Below are positions 55,167 through 64,000 of a stretch of 64,000 bases of DNA, in pieces. The notes beneath the pieces are model-generated. The model saw only the letters and a list, made by a program, of their open reading frames with translations, made no database searches and was not told the origin of the DNA. The translations under genes were made by a program, and so were the position numbers. Every line of letters starts with the position of its first letter. Within the stretch, counting starts at the first letter, position 1. This stretch comes from Cheiracanthium punctorium (lineage: Eukaryota > Arthropoda > Arachnida > Araneae > Cheiracanthiidae), in contig JAWZYV010015815.1 of the NCBI GenBank assembly GCA_038373885.1, positions 1 through 64,000 of the forward strand. The letters run 5' to 3'.

Positions 55167-57255
55167 CTAGCTGAAGTACCCGTTCTTCGCACGGGAATGA
55201 ATGAACTTTTTGATATTACGATTTGTGGTGATTACTATTTATTGTAATAAAGAGATATAGCAAAATGGATATCGCTTTATATTGTGTTCAATAACCATGC
55301 ATACCGAATTTCAAGGCAATCGTTTGTACGGTGCAGAAGGTCATGCGGCGTAGCGCAATCTAGTGGCGAGTTTTAGCAAAACGGATACGGCTGAAATATT
55401 CTTCGCATTCAGAAATCGATGAATACGAAATTTCAGGACGATCGGCTGGACAGCCCTGTGAAGTTCATGTGTTGACGCGACATCTAGTGGCAAATTATAT
55501 AGGAAAATGGATAGCGCCAAACTCTTCCCCGTGTTCAAATATCTATGTATACCTATTTTCATAGCGATCAGTTGCACAGTCAAGAAGTGATACACTGCAG
55601 CGCCATCTAGTGGTTAATTAAAGTAATGATTTGCTACAGTGCCGTGAAGTGGCGAGTTATAGCAAAATGGATAACGCCAAAATATTGTCATTGTTCAAAT
55701 AGCTATGTATACTGATTTTCATAGCGACCGTTTGAATGGTCAAGAATTTGGCCTGCTGCAGCGTCATCTAGTGGCGAGTTAAAATAATAATACATTGCAG
55801 TGCCATCTAGTGGTGAGTAACATCAAAAGGAACACAGTTAGAATATATTCTTCGTGATGAAATGTGTAAGTATAAGAAATTTTATGCCGATCAGTCGAAC
55901 GGTATAGAAGTTGATGCGTTGCAGTGCCATTTAGCGGCAAGTTACAGCAAAATGGATACTGAAAAATATTCTCCGTGTTCTAATATCGCTTGTATCAAAT
56001 TTCATCGAAATCGGTTGGACGATATTCGCATAGTAAACGGCTAAACGGAATAGAATTTGACGTTCTGCTGCGCCACCTGGTGGCAGGTTAGAGGAAAACG
56101 GATAGCATAAAAAGCTTCTCCATGATAAAAGACTTAGGTGAACCAAATTTCATGGGGCAATGGTCCTCAACGCTGCTGGAGTTTTTCAACCTCATACACA
56201 TACCAACATTCATTTTTATCTATAACCAGTGTCATTATATATCCCAGTCTCAAATAAAATCCAGTTTCAAATCTAAGCCTCGCCAAAGTGCAACATACGC
56301 CATTTTGCAAGCGTTTTTTCAGGAAATCATTCGAAGCATTGACTTAGCAGCAATCAATATGGGAAATGGTTCGACCGCGAAAAAGTAAAGCAAGCCTTTA
56401 TTTCGAAAGTGGAATCCCTTAATACAGCCGAATTTTTTAAAATTATCAACTATAACGTGTTTTATTCATCGTTACTCCGATGTACTAAATGAGAAGATTT
56501 CAATTTTCTGAAATTTGGCGGAATTCCCCCAACTTAAATCAATGAACTCTATTGGCGAGAATTCTGAAGTTAGATCGCTTGAAATCCCTTAACAACTGCA
56601 TTATTTCTTCACGGATCATTAAAATTTAACGCTGTATTCTAATAAAACCTTTGCACTTGTTTTCAAAAATCTATTTCCTTAAGCTCTCAATAAATTGCGC
56701 CAAGCCGAAATCTGTGCAAACCGCTAGAACTCACTTTCTCAAAATCGGCATTTGAGCCATTTTATTTTTTCGCCAAACTAAAAAAAATTACGTATTAGCC
56801 TCGGAAATCTTCAATTCTTATTGTTTTGCGTATAAAACATTTCATTCCTGCTCCGATTTCCCATGCACACGATATTATAATTTAAAAAATAAATAACCTT
56901 ACGAATATAAACTAACAAAAAAAAAAATCATTATTATTCTTTTATTTTTAGTTTGAGAATTGAAAACATTTTATTCGGCAAAATCGCCACACATGGCAAC
57001 CACGATCCTTATTTCACACTTTTTTCACTACAGGGGTTACCATTACGGAAAGCTTTTTGCGTGGAGAACATAAAAAATCTCTTAAATTCCGGGAACGGGT
57101 GGACTTTCAAAGTTTTAAAGTGGACTATGATTTATTCTATATTATTTTACATATCTGTGCAAAATTTCAGGCTGATATGTCCATTTTTGTGGATTTGTAT
57201 ACAACTCAAATCCACAAACAAACAAACAAACAGAATTTCATTTTTATTTATAAGA
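55167..57255 (-). mobile_element. Helitron-like copy 2
   Basis: Near-identical to copy 1 along its length (same CTAG end, hairpin, 'CTAGTGG' repeats, TTTG tract and TC start). Differences are scattered substitutions and short indels, for example an extra AAGTTCATGTG-type stretch near 55460. Flanked by A at 55166 and T at 57256. Confidence 0.78.
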
Positions 57256-57383
57256 TTTGGCAAAGAGGATTCGATTACGGTGATATTACTGCGGTTCGTA
57301 AAACATGTGTCGATGGTACGACACGAGATGAACGAACAGAAGTGAAAGACGCATTACATGTTTTTTTAAGCAGCCAATGGTAA
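57256..57383 (+). pseudogene. Tigger transposase C-terminus after the insertion
   Basis: The frame resumes in phase with 51233 (WQRGFDYGDITAVRKTC, then DALHVFLSSQW) and ends at TAA 57381. This matches the C-terminal part of the transposase begun at 50850. Confidence 0.75.
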
Positions 57384-57394
57384 AAGGAAAATTC

Positions 57395-57570
57395 TAGGGA
57401 TGGACGCGAGACGAAAAATAAGCGTCTCGCGTCTCGCAAAATAGCCTAAAAGCTTGTCTCGTCTCGCAAAAATCCCTATATCGTAATGTTAAAAATGTGT
57501 GTCTCGTCTCGCAAAAAAGCTGTAAATCTCTGTCTCGTCTCGCAAAAAAGTCGTCTTGCGTCCATCCCTA
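57395..57570. mobile_element. T-family MITE (short derivative) with perfect TSD
   Basis: Ends TAGGGATGGACGCGAGAC and GTCTTGCGTCCATCCCTA; flanks GAAAATTC (57387-57394, 57571-57578). Its 176 bp consist almost only of GTCTCGTCTCGC and GCGAGACG units, that is, the terminal parts of the T elements without the interior. Confidence 0.93.
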
Positions 57571-57742
57571 GAAAATTCCTATGTTCGATGATATACAGCA
57601 TGCAAATGCAAGTAATTTTTGTATATTTATACTGATGTTCATTTTTTTTTTAATAAAGAGAAGTTCTCGGATTTTCCGTGTTTTTCTATAATCCGTGCGA
57701 CTCCTCCCGGTGATCAGCCCGGATAATCGGTAGTGCACTATA

Positions 57743-60700
57743 CGTTTTTATAATTTCCTTTTTTCTCCATAGATTGCATACTTTTTTTTTAAATTGCTTT
57801 TCAGCTATGTAATATATTGCGTTTTTTTTAAAAATAATTTCCACCTTTTCTTATTTCCTTTATTCGCTTGGGATTTCCTCTTTGTTCACTATTTTTGTTT
57901 ATTCACGCATGCTAGTTTCCTCTATTTTATGAGTGGCATCACTGAATTTTAGAATGCCTCTTTTCAAGTTGCACTATGAACTGACATTGAGAATGAGCTT
58001 ATAAGAGATACAAAAGTGTCAGGGAAAAAAAAATGCTAAACACATGGAATTTCGCAATATTTCCAAAATCGGGTTTTCCTCGGAACATTTTTGAAGGCAA
58101 TTTTTATGCTTATGATTTTTATTTCTGAAAGCTGCTCGAGACATACAGCTTAACTGTTAATGTCACTCCATAGCGCATAGGATGAAAATGTATTATTAAT
58201 TTCTTCGAGTGTTTAACGCCATTGGTTTGTTTTTAAAGCTGTTAAAAAGTCCTGGGACGACGATCGCTCTTCAAGTGGAATACCCTTAAAAGAAAAAAAA
58301 TGGCCTTTTTTTGTAGGAGTTTGTATGGTCATGGCATACGCCGGGGCCGTCGCTATTAGCAACCGGGCCTGCTGGTTCGATGCCAGCACGAAAATTGAGT
58401 TTATCATTGAGGCCTGTTTTCGCGATTAGCACTGTTCTATTTTATTATTATAAGTATTATAAATATTATATTATTTTATTATTTTAAAACAGTTTTTTTG
58501 TAGTTTTGTCGTACTAAAGAACTTTAGATGTAGATAATCATTTTGTGAAGATTAAGCCATTTTTTTTATGGTAATTTATCATAAAATTCGAACATTTTGC
58601 TCTGAATGTAAAGGAAGTGTAAACTTGTATAATTTATTTAGAAGTTCTAAAAATAGGTATGTAAATCAAATTTAGTGAATTAATATTCATGTGCTGTTTT
58701 TAAATCATTTTCATGTGAAATCGTACTACTTGAGTAGTTTATTATACAGTAAATAAGCGTGTCTTTGTAATACTAGTTAGACGATGTTGTCTATTTAATT
58801 TTTCAGTCGAAAATGTTATTTATCAGTTAGATATGTGCATTGATTGTATGATTTAGACATGTGTAGCCAGCTTTCAGTGCAGAAATACAGTAAATTATAA
58901 ATTATTAATTTTGTATATGTATACGTAGAAACTTCAAATGCAATTAATATTTTGTACAAGAGTTCATTATGTTCAATTCCAAAGTTCGATTGAGATAGCG
59001 ACAAAAGAATAACTTTTATATAATACTTGGAATTGCTATAATAAAGAATAATTAAATAAGAAAGCGTTTATTTTTGGTTTGCTACAGTGTTTAGTGCAGC
59101 TTTTGAAGAGGTATCCTGAAATTTTTCGAGTCCTTGAGCTGTTGGTTTATCTCACTTTGTATTCAAAGTGCTAAAATATATTGTTTGTTTTGTTATTTAT
59201 GTAGTTTCATAATAAATTGCATGAGTAATTATGTAAACAAATTTTAAATTTTGATCAAATATTTAGGAATTTCAGATTGTTTCATTCTTTATTCTCGCTT
59301 CGAGTGTACTTCACTCTCTGCTGCATATATATATACGTGTATATTTTTTTTTTACATTTGCCAAAAGAGCATTTATTCCGATATCTTCATGCATTCTCAA
59401 TTTGTCATAATAAAATCTATTTGCTTTTTAATTTTTCCTACAACCAAAAGTAACCTCCAAATTTCTTTTTTCGTGTGATTCGATCACATCAGTGCGCTTC
59501 CAGTAGTAAAATCACTCGTTTCTTAGACATGTCTCTTCTCTAACGTACAAGATTTGTACGTAATGTGTACCTGTACTTGCACTGCTGTCGATTTGCAGTA
59601 GAGCGACTGGTTTAGAATGTGGTTTTTATTTACTTTACTTCCGGTAAAATACAAGAAAATTTTCGGACTGGGAACTGGGACCGGTCACTTATAGAGGGTT
59701 CTGTGGTGTCTTCTAGAGGCTCTTTTAACATTAACTAGATAGGGTAAAAAATCGGTGCCTTAAAAAATGTGTCGTTGCAGTAGGGGGTCACTAAATAGAA
59801 GTGGTCGCTCATAGAAGTTTCACTGTATACAGCAATGCAAGGACGAAAACATTGTCTTCAAGCACCAGTTAGTAATCGCTTAAAAAAAAGATATTAGAAT
59901 ATTCGTGGTATTTCCTACTATGGTTTTCTAAAATTTAATACTTTTTCTTGGAAGAAAAAAAATATATGGAATTATAAACGAAAATTATAAATCCTTTTAA
60001 TATCGGGAATGGTAAAATTTTCAATACATAAGCTGAGCATGAAAACAACGTGTTTGGCCGTGCTATGTTACGTGATTCTTAATCCTTTTGATTTCTTTCA
60101 TCTTCCCTTAAAGTTCGTACTACTATTTATGGGACACATTTTATTGAGTAATTTATTCTAAATGTTTCTCGTTAAGTTAATTTACATTATTTTTAAGTTA
60201 GTTGCCAAAGGAATGCAGTACACCAGGTTGTACTTCTAACTATAGTAAACATTCGCCAAATATCCACGTCTTACAAAAGATTAAAAATTAAATATTGTAG
60301 TAGTACTTAAATGATGTATATGCGAATTGTAAATATCAAATATCTTCATTTCTATTCCAGCACCTCGTCATATATTCTGTTAATATATTAACTGGACAAA
60401 ATTTAATGAACGCAAATTTAATAACTGTTAGTTAATTTTATTTAAAAAGTGGTTATGGTTGTAACTGCTTTTGAAATGTGAAACTTAAATATTCAGTATA
60501 AAGAAATTCATAAAAATATCTGTATAAATAAACTGTTTATCATTTATGAATATGTTTACCTTAATGTATAATAAAAATCAGCTTAATTTGTTTAATGTAT
60601 ATTAAAAATCAAGCCAAAATAATGAATCATGAGAGTAAGCACTGCTTTGTTTTTCCTTCAAATTACACACATCTACTTGCTTTAATGTCCACATGTATCA

Positions 60701-60834
60701 TAGTAAAGAAACTGATAAAATTAGTAGCACAATTATGGCATAAAGCTACATTAAATTACGCTTCAAAGCCTTGGAAAGCTTAAAAAATGCTTGATGTATA
60801 TGTGAAGACGCGAGCATCCGTAGGCCTCTTTGGA
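57743..60834. other. AT-rich DNA with scattered repeat pieces
   Basis: 58010-58320 is a diverged copy of 32700-33000. A tRNA T-arm-like GCTGGTTCGATGCCAGC occurs at about 58371-58387. A pogo-like terminus ('ctcatagaagtttcactgta') ends near 59827. No gene recognised; the open frames are short and domain-less. Confidence 0.4.
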
Positions 60835-61090
60835 TGACTCATCGAAATACACGCGCAGGCCCGTTACAAATAGCGAAAGCCCCGCATACGCTTGGGCGAT
60901 CTATCTAAGATGGGCGGGTGCCTTGATCAGAGGACTTTCAAAGGGGTTCTAACGCGTATTCAAGTTACATCTGGAAAAAACCGACCGGAACTCCAGACCG
61001 TTAGATCGACAGCCGCACGATAAGACCCGAACCCGGGACCTTCACACTTCAGCCGGCGACTTTGAGTAACTTATCCTCTCGGCCATGGTG
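60835..61090 (-). mobile_element. tRNA-type SINE, minus-strand copy
   Basis: The reverse complement reads CCACCATGGCCGAGAGGATA..., then GGTCCCGGGTTCGGGTC at the box B position, 'ctgtcgatctaacggtctggagt', 'cggttttttccagatgtaac' and 'gaatacgcgttagaacccctttgaaagtcc'. Good match to the family. Confidence 0.8.
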
Positions 61091-61745
61091 GGGCTGTACG
61101 ATTTCTGAAAACAGTACTCCCGATTCTCAAAACTATCCGCCTAACACTGCTCCGTGTTACGTTTTCCTTCATACATTAAGTACTGATAAGTATTACGGAA
61201 AACTCAAAAATTCCCAACTGGTTTTATTCGTTTTGCACTTTACATTGAAGATAATGTTCAAAATCAAAAATTTCCGACTGATTTTTGGAAGGAGGGGGAG
61301 AACCCCCATCCCAACTTCCGGAATTTACGTCGCTAAAGTTTCAGTCACAAAATTAACGCTGATGGAACTTTCTACAAGATTGTATACTTTTATCGCAGTT
61401 GTCTTTATCATCTCTCACTACTGAGATAAACTGGTAAGACATTTTTAAATGCCGTAAAATTTAAAACAAACTCATGTTTTCCTTCCGTATTTAAGTTAAC
61501 TGTGCCTTTTAGCTCTTTAGCCCTCAGTTCTACCGCATTATTTACAGTACAAAAATTACAGAGCATTTAATTTCGTTTAAAATGAGTTATTGATTGTAAT
61601 TTTATCCTTGAATAACCAAAAATGATAATTTGAAAAATTAAAAAAATATTCGAAATTTCATACGAAAACAGCAAACGGAATTTTGCTATTAATCTAGTGT
61701 TATGTCTTTCGATAAAACTACGCATTATGGCAAGATTTTGATGCA
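61091..61745. other. no supported gene
   Basis: The 120-codon open frame at 61062-61424 (+) overlaps the SINE and has no domain. Confidence 0.4.
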
Positions 61746-61749
61746 TGAA

Positions 61750-62420
61750 GACAGGGGGGCCCTCTGTCACCTAGTGCAGAGGTTCCCAAACTGGGTGCCG
61801 CGGCACCCTGGGTGCCACGAACGTGTCAGGGGTGCCGTGGAGATAATCAAGATAAGTGTTTTGGTGGATTATAATCAATCAATTTCCTCTGAACCGGTAT
61901 CCCCAAGAAAGTGAGCGAAGCTAAGTGGGCTCAAACAAAAATATTTCAGTCAAGTTCAAGACTGTCCTGTTGCCTCTCTTTTATAGGAACTCCCTGAAAT
62001 GGGGGTTTTGTCAAAATTCTATATCCCTTTCCCAAGAGAGAACTTTCTTGATAGTTAGCCCTATAAACAAACAAACAAAAAATAACGTAAAATGCATCCA
62101 AACTGCTTCATTCTAACCTTCATATTCATATTGCTTTAAACGAAATCTACGGCGAAATTTTTTAGCCTGACAAGGGTGCCGCGAAATGCTTTTAGCCTGC
62201 TGACAAGGGTGCCGCGGAGAAAAAAAGTTTGCGAACCCCTTACCTAGTGGATAAAACATTGAACGTGATAGATGGCTCGAGTGGGAAGCTTTGGGGTTCT
62301 GGCCTACCGCGCCGCAGTCGATCTAACGGTCTGGGGTTTAGTAGTTTTCACCGGGTGTAAAATGAATACGTGTTAGAAGCCCTTAAAAAGTGGTATGCCC
62401 GAGGCATTCTCCCCTTAGGC
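61750..62420 (+). mobile_element. SINE copy interrupted by a hAT element
   Basis: The parts 61750-61776 and 62250-62420 together give a diverged SINE: a 'cctagtgg.taaaac.ttga' head, then 'gccgcagtcgatctaacggtctgg', 'gtagttttcaccgggtgta' and 'gaatacgtgttagaagcccttaaaaag'. Confidence 0.6.
61777..62241. mobile_element. hAT MITE with CAGAGGTTCCCAAACT terminus
   Basis: Left end CAGAGGTTCCCAAACTGGGT and right end AAGTTTGCGAACCCCTT; perfect ACCTAGTG duplication (61769-61776, 62242-62249). CAGNGGTTCCCAAACT is a very common hAT terminus. GGGTGCCGCGG repeats occur near both ends. Non-coding. Confidence 0.92.
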
Positions 62421-63689
62421 GGATAGTCCTCGTTTAGCTTTTGCTTTAACCAAAACTAACTTGGACTAACGACCATTTTTACTGGTTTTTAACATGGTTT
62501 TTAGTGTTGTGTCAAAAAAAAAAAAAAAAAACAGATCTTTGCCAAGAATGCATTTTCATTTTATTCCATCTAATTAAAATTGTATTCATAGCTGCAATGT
62601 CTCCCGAATTTCAAGCCGAACTCCGGAATCTTAGTAAACCTCCCCGATTTTTACGATCTAAGCATCTAGTAATGTTTTTTCATCGATCTAAAAAATGAAT
62701 ATTTCCCCTTTGATATTCCTTTCTTAAACCTTCGATAGCTCAAGATTAAAAATCAACCTCTATTCTAAGCTTATTTATTTTTATATTGATATCCAATATT
62801 GCCAAATTTTTAATGAGCTAATAACAGTACCTGACCTGCAGGGGTGGCTCCAACGGGGGATCCGGGGGGGGCACGTGCCCCCCCCCTGTCGGGGAACTTG
62901 GGACACCCCATCGGGGCTATTTGATTAATTCGTCGGGAAATTTTCATAAGAAGAAATCTATTTTTTAGCTGAATTTTAATTTTGATTTTGCGATTGAAAA
63001 ATTTTAATTTTGTACTTTTTTAATACACATGAAAGGCAAATGAGTATTGGAGATTGAAGCGGAAATGTTTACATTTCTGGGAGATAGCTCATTTGGGAGG
63101 GGGGGGGTATATTCCTCAGAACTTCCGAATAATGGCTAAAACTACTTTCCGTTTTCATTCATCTCTTATCTCTGCGATCCTTTTCATGTCGAAAAACAAC
63201 TACTTCCTACATCTTCCAATACTGTGACGTGTTGACGAACAGCGGGGGGATACTTCAAATAGTGTACACTTGAAATCTGTGATCCCACTCTCAGGGTATA
63301 TTTTATTGGATTTGCAGCAAGACATCAATCTTAAGTTAACAAAAGTACCAGTCTATGCTTCAAACGACAAATTTTTGAGACCAAATGTGCGACTACTTTC
63401 TTCGAAGCTCTTTTAATTGCTCATGTTACGGCATTTTGTCGCCGACACCATAGAAAAGTACAATATGGGTGTGGGTGGTCATGATGCGGGAGACAGTGAC
63501 CGTTAATTAGACCAATCGGGTAGATAAAAAATTTCGAGGGAAGGGAAGTATGGCTTTGCTTACACAAGCGAATAGGGGATGTTCTTTTTACCAGAATTAC
63601 GGTTTTTGTATTTTTATTGGTCTTCAATGACAGCATGATGAGAATGAAATGGTTCGGATGTATTTTTATTTTTACTTCGTAAACCCATA
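62421..63689. other. no supported gene; unpaired hAT-like terminus
   Basis: CAGGGGTGGCTCCAACGGGG near 62840 with a G/C-run looks like the left end of another hAT element; its right end is not in the window. Confidence 0.45.
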
Positions 63690-63932
63690 CAAGGCCGGCC
63701 CAAGGGGAATGCGAATGCAGGCGATCGCCTAAGGCCCCGCTCCTGGGCCATTTTTTTGCTATCACATTAGATCGAGCTCGGTAGATGGTTGCGATATATC
63801 CCGAAAAAAAGCCGAGAAATAAAACTAATATGTACTAGCAGTGCTAGCAGAAACTTACATAAGGCATGATAGAAAAGTGGGCCCACTCTTGAGCCTCGCC
63901 TGGGGCCCCACGCGCCCCTCGGGCCGGCGCTG
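63690..63932. mobile_element. GC-rich hAT MITE, second copy
   Basis: Ends CAAGGCCGGCCCAAGGGG and CCCCTCGGGCCGGCGCTG; ACCCATA is repeated on both sides (63683-63689, 63933-63939). Shares GCGATCGCCTAAGGCCC, CCGCTCCTGGGCCATTT and GGGGCCCC..GCGCCCCTCGGGCC blocks with 20610-20776; about 75 bp longer in the middle. Confidence 0.88.
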
Positions 63933-64000
63933 ACCCATAGCACATCACTTTTCCAACACTTTTTATTGTGTATTGTGAGAGTGAGTTAGACAGACTTTAC

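Larger units (their letters stand above)
51234..57255 (-). mobile_element. 6.0 kb composite Helitron-like insertion
   Basis: Two direct copies (51234-53307 and 55167-57255) plus 1859 bp between them sit in one Tigger codon. Both outer junctions are exactly A^T, the Helitron target. No duplication of target bases is seen, as expected for rolling-circle insertion. No Rep/helicase was recognised, so it is non-autonomous. Confidence 0.75.
50662..57740 (+). mobile_element. pogo/Tigger element, internally deleted and split by insertions
   Basis: The left end CAGTTTACTCTCGATAATCCG follows TA (50660-50661). The right end CGGATAATCGGTAGTGCACTA is followed by TA (57741-57742). Without the insertions at 51234-57255 and 57395-57570 it is under 1 kb. 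It retains transposase ends but not the catalytic core, plus an AATAAA near 57652 in its 3' region. Confidence 0.85.

Noticed and set aside
58340..58390. tRNA gene suggested by GCTGGTTCGATGCCAGC
   Set aside because: A good T-arm-like hairpin, but no acceptor, D-arm or anticodon arm could be fitted; at most a SINE remnant.

Overview
This 64 kb window is AT-rich eukaryotic DNA made almost entirely of transposable elements. No intact host gene, rRNA, tRNA or CRISPR array is visible. The mixture (Ty3/Gypsy and BEL/Pao LTR elements, pogo/Tigger, Helitron-like and hAT elements, many hAT MITEs, a tRNA-type SINE) and a TCAGT-type initiator in the Gypsy LTR point to an arthropod. An arachnid is possible, but this is an impression and not a proof.

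The main result is structural. Pairing terminal inverted repeats (TIRs) with identical 8-bp flanking duplications shows that most of the window is a set of elements inserted inside one another. From outside to inside: a foldback MITE (1857-50231, target site duplication AGCTACAG); a hAT-type element (1885-38101, CTTCCAAC); a large element called T-A here (4153-36499, AATGCTGC); a second copy of that family, T-B (13789-34525, ATCCCTCC), inserted in T-A; a 6.2 kb hAT-type element (16211-22365, CTCGGAAT); and a 167-bp MITE (20610-20776, CTTTATAA). T-B's own uninterrupted copy of its target region (near 31600) serves as an internal empty site.

Layout. 1-1848: one complete hAT-type element (165-887) and unassigned DNA. 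1857-38101: the nested pile, including a decayed ZMYM1-like hAT transposase (19503-21288, minus strand), Helitron-like sequence (22567-23930) and a Gypsy element (24319-30145). The Gypsy element has long gag and pol reading frames joined by a canonical -1 slippery site (GGGAAAC), but integrase is cut before its last catalytic residue and an inverted LTR copy lies at the 5' side. 38102-50231: the rest of the foldback MITE plus a degenerate BEL/Pao element (41209 to about 49910). The 5' LTR of the BEL element is split by a 2.47 kb insertion carrying a two-length minisatellite. 50662-57740: a pogo/Tigger element with its catalytic core deleted, interrupted by a 6.0 kb insertion consisting of two 2.1 kb Helitron-like copies and 1.86 kb between them; a short T-family MITE sits near its end. 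57743-64000: scattered repeats, SINE copies, a hAT element inside a SINE and another GC-rich MITE.

The coding sequences are transposon proteins. Only the Gypsy gag and most of its pol remain open; the BEL polyprotein, the ZMYM1-like transposase and the Tigger transposase are broken. All element boundaries were read by eye from TIRs, target duplications and copy-to-copy comparison; no database search was possible.
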